From: Deltaproteobacteria bacterium
GTDB lineage: Bacteria > Myxococcota_A > Polyangia > JAAYKL01
Direction of reading: 5' to 3'
Length of the DNA stretch: 47,660 bases
NCBI GenBank assembly: GCA_016937015.1
Contig: JAFGWT010000059.1
Location: 1 to 47,660, forward strand
In this document: positions 18,165 through 28,500 of the stretch, in pieces
How the letters are laid out: every line of letters starts with the position of its first letter
Numbering within the stretch: position 1 is the first letter of the stretch
Translations under genes and position numbers: made by a program
Notes under the pieces: generated by a model
The model's database searches: none
Told to the model about the DNA's origin: nothing
What the model saw: the letters and a program-made list of their open reading frames with translations, nothing else

Positions 18165-21100
18165 CTAAACTGCAATCTCCCGTTCATCAAGTCTCAGCAT
18201 CGCAACGCACTTTCTAAAAAAATCTTTTTGAACCGGATTCATATTTTTCATTAAAGCAAGCAAGTCTCGCAACAATTGCCCCTCAATTTTTGAATCATGC
18301 AAATCGAAATGCGTCGCAGTTCTGATTTTTTCGTACTCATGAATTGGGAGGTCAAGCACTTTGGCCGCTATCATCATTTTGATTTGCCTCAACTCGCCCC
18401 AATATCGATGTTCCGTGGCGCCTGATGTGGACAAACCACCGGAACGAAAGTATGCGATTGTTTCATCGCAATACGCATGGCGAAAACCGGCCAGATACAA
18501 CTCCATTGCATATCCCCAGGTTGTTATCCGAAGGGATTCTGGAAAAGTGATTTTATCAAAGGTTCGACGCGCAAACATGGCTGCCTGATGACAGAATGGC
18601 ATACCCAGATATATGCGATTTATATTGCCTCTATGAACGCCAATCGGGTTATCTTTTTCATCAATAGTAATCGAATTGCCAAAACAATAATCGGACTCGG
18701 ATTGCGTCACCGCATCCATCATTGCTTCAATCCCATGGGGGGACAGATGGTCGTGTGCATTTAAAAAAACAACATATTCGCCACTGGAATGTCTTATGCC
18801 TTTATTCATCGCATTGTACACCCCAGTATCGGGTTCAGAAATCAGCTTGTCAATTCGACCATCCCTCCGGCAATTCGCCACCAAATCCTGCGTCCCATCA
18901 GTGGATGCGCCATCTATCACAATATGTTCAATAACGTCCCGCCCGTACGACTGCTGCAGCACAGACTGAAGCATTTTTTCAAAATGTGACAGATTTTGCT
19001 TTCTTCCGATGGGATCTTCGCCAAGTATATTCCGAGTAATCGTTACTACGGATACATGGCGTCGCGTGTGAATCGCCGAAATATCGAGGGGCGGAGATGG
19101 AGATGGAGATGGCGGTCTATTCAAAGCCACATCAACAATTTTTTTTTGCTTAAACGCCTCCATTGCGGTGTCATACTCGCTAACCACCTCGTCACTCAAG
19201 ATGGACCTGTTCCAAACGAGCGTTTGATTGCTAATCCTATTCCAGATGTCATCATTCCTTCTAAAAACCGGATTGTCCTTCAATGCCTCAAAGGTGATGG
19301 CCATGGCATCAAAAACCGCAAGGCGCCTTCGGCACCGACTTGATGACAGAGACCCGGATGCAAATTTTCGATGCGTACACACAACACCATTCCAGTAGGA
19401 CAATCTATTCGAAACTGAAATGCTTTGCCAATGAAACAGCATGTCATTATGAACCATTGTATCGCAAAACCGCACTTCTTCCCTATGCAACAGGTCGGTC
19501 AGGATAATACGATTCCATGGAAATCCGGTCAGTCCAAATGCAAGACGCTGGCGCTGCCACTGTGTTTTTGCAATGGGGCTCTTTCGAAAATTCTCCAAAT
19601 CTGATGCATACATGCAATCAGATCTGCCGCTCTCTTCATAATGGACCCGATAGGGCAAAAATACCAGGTCATAGTCATGTGCCATGGCATCCAACACCGC
19701 CCGGGAGATTTCTGACAAGTCAAGAGTATCGTCAGCATCAAGGAAAAACGTATAGAGTCCTTTTATTTTGGGAATAGCGTGATTTCTGGCGCCTCCAGCA
19801 CCCGTATTGAGTTGTGATATAACACAGAAATTGTCGTAACCGACCGCCAACCCATTTAGCAGATCAAAGGAGCCATCTGTCGAACCGTCATCCACAACGA
19901 TAATCTCAAACGGAATCGACCGCGCCGTCAACATTTGTCTGATTGTTTCACTCAACATCAGTCCCGAATTGTAGCAGGGGATGACAATTGACAGCAATGG
20001 AAGCGTCGCGCCCAGCTGCCAGCGCAATGAGGTACACATCAAATCCTGTAGAGACGATGAGTCAAACGCGTCAATATGTGCCAGTGATTTGGTCAGCGCA
20101 TTTTTGTCATGCAGATGATTTCGAGCATACTCCGGACTCTCAGTCATCCTTTTCCTGGCCAGGGCGATATTGAAATCCAGGGTTGTGCTAAACGGTATCG
20201 TCTGTCTCAAGCGCATATAAATAGTCAACGCTTCAGCATATTTTCCCATGCGCAATAGCTCATTCGCCTTCTGCAGTTCATTTCCTGCTCCAGCAGGAGC
20301 TGGCGTTGGAAGAGTCCAAAGAATCCCAGTAAATTCCCGTCGCGCCATGGCAAACACAGAAGACAACGCGGACCCGCTTTTTTCATTTGGAATGGCGCCA
20401 AGGGGCGAATTGGGAACAGCATTTACATGAAGAGTCACCGACCCATTGGAAATCCAGAATATCTTTCCACGAGGCTTTAATTTTCGTTCAGATACATCCG
20501 GCCAGGACGCCACAGGATGTCGAACTGTATCATAGGCAGGCGCTTTGCCAGCCACCCTAATATCAATAGTGTATTCACTGCAGTCACTTAAATGGCCATC
20601 AAACAGCACCACATGGGACATTCGTTCATAATGACAATATCTATCCCAAACGCTCACTTGCACTGCCGTGGTGCGCCACTCCTGTCCATTCCAAACAGAC
20701 ACCGTCACATCCAAAACCGGAGAAAACGGGCCAATCCATTGCGGCTGGATGATGCGCAAATAACAGCTACTTTGATTTGGTTCTGTGTATTCGACACGTC
20801 CTCTCAAGCGCAGGCCGCCAATATCCTCTGTTCCATCGTAAACCGTGTTCGCGACGCGAACCGAAGTGGACGGCAACCTCAGTTTACTAAAGTAACTGTC
20901 AAGACTTTCGGGCGACAGGTCCAACGTCCGCCACTTTTTCACAATTCGCTCCGCGTACATTTCGGCGCCGGGTAACCATGTATGGACGCCGCGATATTTT
21001 TTGTCCAGGTCGTCCATTCCTTCAAGGTCGATTTCCACTGTCGGAATATTTAAAGCATCGCAGATCTCTCTGTGAAGGGCGTATTGTTCAAAATATTCAG

Positions 21101-21485
21101 GTTTGCGCTTCTCCGGATGAGCCACAAAAAACACGATAATATAAATTTTAGCCTGCAATAGCGTTCTATAAACCCAGATCACTTCTTCACGGCTTGCATG
21201 GACACCGCGTTTGAGCTCCTCAACCAATGGTTCAAAAATACAGACACTCGCCCCATTGGCCACCAGCTCTGCGGTCATTACAATTCCGCCATCAGACACC
21301 CGATTGCCAGGATAGCAGTATTGGACAATTTCCGCGGCGCCCATCTCCTCCATGTATTTTCGCCTAAGAACCTCTGCGTACCCAACCACTTCCCCAGTGC
21401 CGTGATTTACCGTTTGCGCGCTGACTGATGCGCCCAAAATAGCGACACGGTGTCGTGCAGGTTCTATTGTATTATTTTTCTTCAT
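18165..21485 (-). CDS. SGNH-like / GT2 / GT2 multidomain glycosyltransferase
   Basis: A very large (1106-residue) protein with at least four parts. Residues about 10-190 form an SGNH/GDSL-like domain (VAILGASVSAQT; GVHTWLPGAEMYAERI). Its His is kept, but the Asp expected three residues earlier is Arg. Residues about 205-350 form a beta-rich region with IGPFS and DRYCHYER, shared with the SGNH protein at 30344-31378. A TPR-like helix pair (about 405-445) precedes GT2 domain 1 (about 497-735; VVDDGSTDGS, FFLDADDTLD). A PSPSPSPP linker leads to GT2 domain 2 (about 810-1040; VIDGASTDGT, SEPDTGVYNAMNKG). I start at the ATG at 21485 because the longer frame begins with TTG. It probably adds two sugars and modifies the chain in capsule assembly; acceptors are unknown. 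Confidence 0.82.
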   Translation of the reverse strand: MKKNNTIEPARHRVAILGASVSAQTVNHGTGEVVGYAEVLRRKYMEEMGAAEIVQYCYPGNRVSDGGIVMTAELVANGASVCIFEPLVEELKRGVHASREEVIWVYRTLLQAKIYIIVFFVAHPEKRKPEYFEQYALHREICDALNIPTVEIDLEGMDDLDKKYRGVHTWLPGAEMYAERIVKKWRTLDLSPESLDSYFSKLRLPSTSVRVANTVYDGTEDIGGLRLRGRVEYTEPNQSSCYLRIIQPQWIGPFSPVLDVTVSVWNGQEWRTTAVQVSVWDRYCHYERMSHVVLFDGHLSDCSEYTIDIRVAGKAPAYDTVRHPVASWPDVSERKLKPRGKIFWISNGSVTLHVNAVPNSPLGAIPNEKSGSALSSVFAMARREFTGILWTLPTPAPAGAGNELQKANELLRMGKYAEALTIYMRLRQTIPFSTTLDFNIALARKRMTESPEYARNHLHDKNALTKSLAHIDAFDSSSLQDLMCTSLRWQLGATLPLLSIVIPCYNSGLMLSETIRQMLTARSIPFEIIVVDDGSTDGSFDLLNGLAVGYDNFCVISQLNTGAGGARNHAIPKIKGLYTFFLDADDTLDLSEISRAVLDAMAHDYDLVFLPYRVHYEESGRSDCMYASDLENFRKSPIAKTQWQRQRLAFGLTGFPWNRIILTDLLHREEVRFCDTMVHNDMLFHWQSISVSNRLSYWNGVVCTHRKFASGSLSSSRCRRRLAVFDAMAITFEALKDNPVFRRNDDIWNRISNQTLVWNRSILSDEVVSEYDTAMEAFKQKKIVDVALNRPPSPSPSPPLDISAIHTRRHVSVVTITRNILGEDPIGRKQNLSHFEKMLQSVLQQSYGRDVIEHIVIDGASTDGTQDLVANCRRDGRIDKLISEPDTGVYNAMNKGIRHSSGEYVVFLNAHDHLSPHGIEAMMDAVTQSESDYCFGNSITIDEKDNPIGVHRGNINRIYLGMPFCHQAAMFARRTFDKITFPESLRITTWGYAMELYLAGFRHAYCDETIAYFRSGGLSTSGATEHRYWGELRQIKMMIAAKVLDLPIHEYEKIRTATHFDLHDSKIEGQLLRDLLALMKNMNPVQKDFFRKCVAMLRLDEREIAV

Positions 21486-21552
21486 TCCGTTCTCGCGCAA
21501 ATATCACAAGTTTCCGAAACACACATACTGGTGGTGAAAAGGAATCAACACC

Positions 21553-23676
21553 TTACCGTGATAGTTGTGTTTCATCTGTTTTTACTGGGCAGCCACCTGC
21601 ATGTTCAGCACACATGGTTGCAACCGAACGCTCCACCTCAAGCGGTTCGTGACGCGCAGTTGATACCGCACATGCTGCGAATGTACGTTTAAATTCATCT
21701 TTCGACTGTGTCATATTCACAAGCTTCCTGTGCAGCTTCTTTTTATCCAGATTGTCGAATGCCTCCAGCTGCCAGTTTCGAAAAACATGATGCAAATACT
21801 CATACTCATCAAAATCAATATCCAACAATGGAACAAGATAATGGCGCTTGATTGCATCCTGCTCACGTTTAAAACGCCAACTGCTCTTCGCCCCGGTCGA
21901 CACACCACCAACACGAAAACTTGCCAGATGTTTATTAACATATACGGACTTTAACTGGCTCAAATACAAGTCAATGGCATACTTCCACATTGTAATGCGA
22001 AAAGATTCATCATAATCTACGATATTAAAACATTGTCTTTTGCACAGTAGCGTCTGATGGCAATAAGGTGCCCCCCAGAACATAGTATTCAAATCAGCAA
22101 TTTGCTGTCCCACACGTTGACCAGTGCCATCTATGAACCATGCATCAGCGAAGGCGTAATCCGCAGCATCTTTTTGAATGGAAGCCACCAGTATCGACAA
22201 CGCCTCAGGCATCAACAAATCATCGGAGTTAAGAAATAACACATATTCCCCCCAAGCCAGTTGTGCCCCCTTGTTCATTGCATTGTATATACCGGTATCC
22301 TGTTCGGATACCCAGTACTCAATGACGCCCTGTTCAGCCAAAACTCTCAAATATTCCACGGTACCGTCAGTTGAGGCACCGTCAACAATAATGTGTTCAA
22401 TGCGATCTCGTCCGTATGTTTGAGCTGCCACAGACGCCAGCATCGCTTCAAAATGATCATTTCGGCCACCTTGTAAAACATTTTTGACAACTGTGACAAT
22501 TGTCACCAAATCAGGTGCGCCAAAACCTGAGCGGTCGGCAAGCCGCCGCCCCCCTTCTTTTAGTTCAGAAATAACTACAAATTCGCTATTGAACACACCA
22601 TCGAGATGGGACCAGGAAGTGAGCAACGACAGTACATCACGGTCCGTCGATGCTCTCTCCGCCAGAAATTCCCGCCACTTCAATTTGCTTTTCTGATTAT
22701 CGTAAGGATGACACAGTATATCAGTTGCAGATGCAGAACCTTGTGATACACTCAACGCCTCTGGTGCTGAATTCTCACATTGATCCGCGTCATCAGCAGG
22801 GATCGTGTTGGCGCATGTCTGTGAGTGCTCTGGCTCGGCGCAGTGACTCGTCCAGTTCAGTAGCCGACGCCAGCAATACTGCATAAAATATGGTTGAACC
22901 CCCAAATGAAGGTTTCTGCGTTCAAGCCAATATTTCAGGTGATTAATCTCAGTCATTTTTTCTTCTGCAACGCGACTGAATTCGCTGACGGTTTCGTGCT
23001 CAGCCTTTCCGATGAGAGCTGCGGAGAGAACCCCTTCTCTGTCAACGATGCACACCTGTCTTGAAATCCCCAGCATAACCAGCGGCATGCTGTCATTAAA
23101 TTCTGTGATATCGGGAAAGGTAATTCCAAACAGCAATAACCGAGACCGACGAAACACTTTATTGGCATAACCAGCGCCTATACGCCAAGGCATCGGGCGC
23201 TCACTCAACGCATGATACATCGCTTCTTTTCCAGAACTTCGCATCCACCGCACAACCTCACCAAACGGCGCCCCCTCGCTTTGCGGCGTCTGTCGCATCT
23301 GTTTGATATCACCGACCACGACGGCATCACTGCGAGTGACTTCGACGAGCCGAATCATTGTATCGTATGTCTGAGGCAAAACCACGTCGCCGGGATACAG
23401 GTAAGTGATGTAATCGCCAGTGGCGCGGTCAAGGCCGCACCTTTTCATATCGGCAGCTTCGGCATACTCAAAGGAGATACCTCCTCCAAAGGCATCCAGA
23501 CGATGGCGCATTTCGACATCCAGGCGTTCATCCAACTGGTCTCCCAAAATAATCACTTCAATATCGGCCAACTGTTGTCTTTCAAGTGAAATCAAGGTGT
23601 GTTCCAGCTTTTGATGAAAAGAGCCGGCATCGCCATGAATGTATCCTGCAATAATGACTGAAAGTTTTACCGACAT
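21553..23676 (-). CDS. Double GT2-domain glycosyltransferase
   Basis: A 707-residue protein with two family-2 glycosyltransferase-like domains. The N-terminal one (about 4-260; KLSVIIAGYIHGD, GDYITYLYPGDVVLP) has a degenerate metal-binding region, LYPGD in place of a clear DxD. The C-terminal one (about 390-620) is canonical: VTIVTVVKNVLQGG, IIVDGASTDGT, SEQDTGIYNAMNKG and LFLNSDDLL. That C-terminal domain and the helical tail after it resemble GT2 domain 2 and the tail of the neighbouring 1106-residue protein, so the two genes probably arose partly by duplication. There is no membrane segment. It lies 85 bp after the sulfotransferase-like gene. Donor and acceptor are unknown. Confidence 0.85.
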   Translation of the reverse strand: MSVKLSVIIAGYIHGDAGSFHQKLEHTLISLERQQLADIEVIILGDQLDERLDVEMRHRLDAFGGGISFEYAEAADMKRCGLDRATGDYITYLYPGDVVLPQTYDTMIRLVEVTRSDAVVVGDIKQMRQTPQSEGAPFGEVVRWMRSSGKEAMYHALSERPMPWRIGAGYANKVFRRSRLLLFGITFPDITEFNDSMPLVMLGISRQVCIVDREGVLSAALIGKAEHETVSEFSRVAEEKMTEINHLKYWLERRNLHLGVQPYFMQYCWRRLLNWTSHCAEPEHSQTCANTIPADDADQCENSAPEALSVSQGSASATDILCHPYDNQKSKLKWREFLAERASTDRDVLSLLTSWSHLDGVFNSEFVVISELKEGGRRLADRSGFGAPDLVTIVTVVKNVLQGGRNDHFEAMLASVAAQTYGRDRIEHIIVDGASTDGTVEYLRVLAEQGVIEYWVSEQDTGIYNAMNKGAQLAWGEYVLFLNSDDLLMPEALSILVASIQKDAADYAFADAWFIDGTGQRVGQQIADLNTMFWGAPYCHQTLLCKRQCFNIVDYDESFRITMWKYAIDLYLSQLKSVYVNKHLASFRVGGVSTGAKSSWRFKREQDAIKRHYLVPLLDIDFDEYEYLHHVFRNWQLEAFDNLDKKKLHRKLVNMTQSKDEFKRTFAACAVSTARHEPLEVERSVATMCAEHAGGCPVKTDETQLSR

Positions 23677-23761
23677 GATGAAATTTTCGCCTCAAAGACA
23701 CCATAGCAGTTTGAGTGGATCTGAATCGGCAAAACCACACCGCTCGGACTGGATTCCAGTA

Positions 23762-25162
23762 TCATGAAGCACTTCCCTGACTGGCGGTGTTGGCTTTGCG
23801 ACCACTTCGATGCTGCACGTATGCACCTAAAAGTGCCCATGGGAGCACGATAAAGTTCCAAGGTTTATGAATATGTTTTAACCAGACGATGCCAAGTTTG
23901 TAGGATAAATGGGATTTTATCTTCAGTGCGTCCTCATAATCCGGATATGTCGTCAATGGTGGCATCTCAACTGGTAATTTCTTCTGATCCCGCCTATGGT
24001 GCCATGCCACCAGCCAGAGAATAACAGGTAGAAACAACAATTTCCAGACGGCCCGGCTACTGGACAAAATTTCGGCACCAAGGCAATATGGCAAGCTGTG
24101 TCTAATCTGACTTGCCGCGCTGTGCAACCAGGGACAATATACATTTTTCAGATGACGGTTTTCAGAGTAGTAACTTTCCACTTCTTCCTGGGCGGACAGC
24201 AGTTGCCCAAGAAGCAATTCATTTTCGGCGCCCAACTCAATATGCTTTCGTGCCTGACTCCCCAGTTTATCCTCCAACTGCGCAATTGACTCATTTCGCG
24301 CTGTTAGAATTTCTTCAGCGGTGCGCGCCTGCGTAATAATATCCTGCATCGCCCCCAATATTTTCATGGGTTCCATGCGCGCTGAAACGTCGTCTGGCAG
24401 CGCCATACTGGCTTCTTTTTGCAGTTCGCGGTAAAGTGTCAACTCCCGAGAAATGTCGATTTGAAGATTCGCGTAAAAATATTTTAGCACTTCAATAGTG
24501 GAAAGTGTCGACTGAATCCCCCGCTGCGCACTATCTTCCAAAGACACTGTTCCGAATTGCTGCGCCCCCCCCTTGTTCAAAAAATCATTCACACAGCTTA
24601 AAAACTGTTCTTTCAGATTGAGCACACCATTTGCTTCCACCAGCAAACACCGATTTCGGTGGATTCGGTAGAACGAAAGCAACACCCGGTTATACTCAAA
24701 CCATCCATTCGCAGTATTATTGCTTTCAGCAGAATAAGGCCCCTGCGTTTCGCATGCTTTGTCGACATCAGTGGTTGTGGGAATCGGGCTATAGCAGGGG
24801 TGATCAAAAACAAAAATGAAATACAGGTCAGGCACCGACTTGAGCCAAAAATCGAGCAGGTGCACCATTTGGGGATCCGACCAGCACCACACCGCGTTTT
24901 CACCACGTTTCGCAAAAAACGCCTCAATCAGATGACACCAGTCGTTCCCAGGAGAAATCCCGGTCTCAATATTATTCGGGGCAGAAATTGATTCAGAAAA
25001 AACGGGAACATTCAGAGAACGGCAGATTGCCCCGGTGATCTCCTGGGGGGTGAGCGACTCTGATGGCGCCGCAGACGGAGACATCATACCCCAGGTCAAC
25101 AACATCTGCTCAACCTGGCGAAATCCTGACGAGGGGTGCCCGACAACAACCGTTTTACTCAT
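23762..25162 (-). CDS. Divergent sulfotransferase-like protein with membrane tail (paralog 1)
   Basis: A 466-residue member of a three-paralog family in this window. The N-terminal domain (about 1-200) follows the layout of sulfotransferase-fold proteins: GHPSSGF loop at 8-14, WSDPQMVHLLDFW at 94-106, strand plus DHP at 115-122, and RCLLV at 171-175. The residues that normally bind PAPS (Arg and Thr in the RSGT loop, Arg before the HP/SP turn) are replaced. A coiled-coil stretch (about 270-340) leads to a conserved tail (357-450) with two copies of L-x-Y-x-L-G, ten residues, W, then LP. It is the first gene of the minus-strand assembly operon. Sulfation is possible but doubtful; a scaffold or a different donor is also possible. 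Confidence 0.65.
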   Translation of the reverse strand: MSKTVVVGHPSSGFRQVEQMLLTWGMMSPSAAPSESLTPQEITGAICRSLNVPVFSESISAPNNIETGISPGNDWCHLIEAFFAKRGENAVWCWSDPQMVHLLDFWLKSVPDLYFIFVFDHPCYSPIPTTTDVDKACETQGPYSAESNNTANGWFEYNRVLLSFYRIHRNRCLLVEANGVLNLKEQFLSCVNDFLNKGGAQQFGTVSLEDSAQRGIQSTLSTIEVLKYFYANLQIDISRELTLYRELQKEASMALPDDVSARMEPMKILGAMQDIITQARTAEEILTARNESIAQLEDKLGSQARKHIELGAENELLLGQLLSAQEEVESYYSENRHLKNVYCPWLHSAASQIRHSLPYCLGAEILSSSRAVWKLLFLPVILWLVAWHHRRDQKKLPVEMPPLTTYPDYEDALKIKSHLSYKLGIVWLKHIHKPWNFIVLPWALLGAYVQHRSGRKANTASQGSAS

Positions 25163-25558
25163 GAAATCAATATCTTTCTATCAAAAAAATCATGCTTTGA
25201 CTCATGCCATTATTCACAAATCCAGTCAATTGACTACCCCATTTTGAAAGGCCGCAACAGCGCGCACCACATTAAATCAAAACACGAATAAACATGGGAT
25301 TAGATACACATAATATCTTGAAAAATTTTCGTCGATATTACACACTGCCTCTCTTGAAATGCATGCGACATTTGTGTGAGACGGAATACACTACATCGCA
25401 CATAACTATTCGGACGTGAGCCGTCAGAGGGAAAATCGCTTCGGGTCTGTCAGCACGCAGGTGCAGCAGAAAAAGTCACTTAACAACAGCACTCCAATCT
25501 GAATAATCCAACAAATTTGAGACAGTTGCGAGAAAAATGCTGAACCTGAGGAAAAAGA
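25163..25558. other. Divergent intergenic region between the two assembly operons
   Basis: This 396-bp AT-rich stretch has no gene that I can support. It must contain the promoters of the minus-strand operon (starting at 25162) and of the plus-strand operon (starting at 25559). I see no strong consensus -35/-10 pair, no RfaH ops element and no obvious operator palindrome. The Shine-Dalgarno GAGGA for the 25559 gene lies near its right edge. Confidence 0.5.
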
Positions 25559-28500
25559 ATGCACTCAACACTTCATTCAACTCTTAATAACATCATCCAC
25601 ATTGCCCCCCCCCTGCAATCTGGCACCTATTGTGGAAAACACTTAAAATATCCAGAACTAAGCGGCACACGAAAAGCCGAAGGCGGCCTGCGGCTTAATG
25701 GAAAATACAAGCAGAACCAACCGACACTGCCATTAATTTCGGTCATCACGGTTGTATATAACGACGCCGATTCGATTGCAAAGACCATTGAATCCGTCCT
25801 TGCGCAAACGTACACCAATGTCGAATACATCATCGTCGACGGCGGTTCGACCGATGGGACTATTGAAGTCATTCAGCAATACCAAGACAGTATCGACTAT
25901 TTTGTCAGCGAGCCGGACACTGGTATCTACGACGCCATGAACAAAGGACTCTCCCTCGCACAGGGGGCGTATATTGGCCTGCTGAACAGCGCCGACTGGT
26001 ATGAACCGAACGCGCTCGAAGTCATTGCGGAGAATGCACTGGAGGCGCCAGGATGCATCATTGCCGCCAGGCAACGAACACTTGACGAAAATTTTCGCGA
26101 GATAAATACCAGAGGTCTTCGATTTTCAGATGAACGGGCGTTCCTGAGAATGCCCGTCAGTCACCCAGGTACGTTTGTGCCATTTGAGGTCTATGAAGCG
26201 ATCGGAAATTACCGCGGAGACAGGTTTTCAATAATCGCGGACTGGGATTTTTTTATTCGCTGCGTTGAGAAAAACATACTGTTCCACAGCGTAAACAGTG
26301 TCGTCGTCAATTATTGGAGAGTTGGTATTTCAGCAATGGGCGATTCTGCCGTTTATGATGAGCAGGTTCGCTTATTGCAATCCAGGTTTCCAACCCTTTC
26401 CCATTATAGTCTGTTGTTCATGCTGTCTTCACGTATGGACGAAAACACGGGGCGAGATATCCGCGGCACTATACAGCAATATCTAAACAAAGGCGTCATC
26501 ATCCCCGAAAAAATAATGAGCGCCGTCTATCTTTATCGATTTAAAAATCAGTATCCGTCGTATGAACACTGGCTTGAAAGTTTTGGTAAAGCCTGCAGTG
26601 CAAGAAATGGCGAATTTGGCATGTTGGAGGAACGGGATGAACTCCAAATGCTAATTGAGCAGGGCAATCAGTTGCGTCTTCGCGAGCAGGAAATCTGGCT
26701 TTTAGGAGACAGAGGATGGGACGCACAGGACAACGCGTTCGTATTTTATTGCTGGCTGAAAGAACACCATCCAGAGATCAACGCCTGGTTTGTCATTACC
26801 CAGGAGTCCCCTGATTTTGAAAAAGTGCACCAAATAGACCCTGAGACCGTTGTTGAGTATAATAGCACTGAACACAAGCTGTATTATCTGTTTTCCAGGC
26901 ATGTCATTTCCTCTCAGGGCGGGGACCATTGTCATCCGTTAAACTATGACTTGCTTAAAACCAGTTACACCGACGTATTTACAAGTCAATACACTTTTCT
27001 TCAGCATGGTGTGTTAAAGGACTACATTTCATACTTCCACAAAGGACAATTCTACAACTGTCTTTATGCGATTACGGGAGATATGGAGAAAAATCTGTTT
27101 GAACACAACTATCAGTACACCAGTTACGATCTGCTGTTATCTGAACTTTGCCGTTACGATATTCTTCACGATCACAAGCCGGACAACTCGGAAGAACACA
27201 AACCGTTTATTTTGTTTATGCCAACCTGGCGCAGTTGGATAAAAGACGAAGAGGGATTTTTAAATTCAGAATATTTCAAAATGCTGGACAAACTGCTGCA
27301 ATCCCCGCGCCTGATCGAAATGATTGATGGTTCCGGCTATATTTTTAAATTTCTCATTCACCCCAATTTTGCCAAATACGCTCATTTATTAACCACAGGT
27401 TCAGATACCATCGAAATATTGAGCAGTGACACTGATATTGGGAAAATGATTCGCGAATGTTCTGTGATGATTACGGACTACTCGAGTTCGATTATGGACG
27501 CCGGCTACATGGGAAAACCCGTGATATATTTTCAGCCCGACTACGAAAAATTTCGTTCAGGTCATTATCTCGAAACAGCAGCGTTTTCTTACACTGATAA
27601 TGGTCTGGGGCCAGTGACAACGGATACGGATGTATTGCTGGATAATCTATCGCATATTCTTGAAGCTGGCGCCCAAAGCGATGATATTTATATAAAGCGG
27701 TCTGACTATATATTCAAATATCGAGACGGTCGCGCCAGACAGCGGACATTCGATGGAATAAACCGATTTGGTGATGAAACTGCGCATATTGCTCAGTTTT
27801 ACGAATCTGAAGAACTTATCCCAATGGGGCCGCTGAGTATATTCATAAAAAAAGGCATTCTGCATCTATTCCACTCCCCAGAGGAAAAAGATGGTATTCT
27901 GGCTGATGAGTTCTCAATTCGCTACACGCAATACGGCGGCAAAAAAAAGACACAGAAAGTCAATCTGGTTCGTTCTTCGTTGTATCTCAATACAAAACGA
28001 GGCGGTGTCTACGCGTTTTATACCCTTCTCCCGGAATTAACCACTGAGGTGGAATGTCTTGGGAATACGTACACCATCCCTCCAAACGCCTTGAGAGAAA
28101 ACACGAAGCCTAAAAAAACGCTGACCGTCGCACAGCTTGGATTTACGATTCGTGGAGGGGCCGGCATTGCATCGGTTCGCCTTCATAACGGACTCAATCA
28201 AACCGGTGTTGAGAGTTACGTTTTTCAAAAGGAAAACCCGCGTATTGCGCCTTACCATATCCACACATTTGAAAATGACGCATCCGCGACTCTAAACGAG
28301 TGGACCAACGCCACAAATACGTATAAGGGAAACACATTCTTTTCGATGAGCATCCCCAATGAGCACGAATCTCTTGATTTTCTCTTTAACTTTGACGTTG
28401 TCAATCTGCACTGGACTGCCAAGTGTCTATCCGCAGAAAACATTGCCTACCTAAGCCATGGTGACAAACCTGTGGTGTGGACAATTCACGACATTAACGC

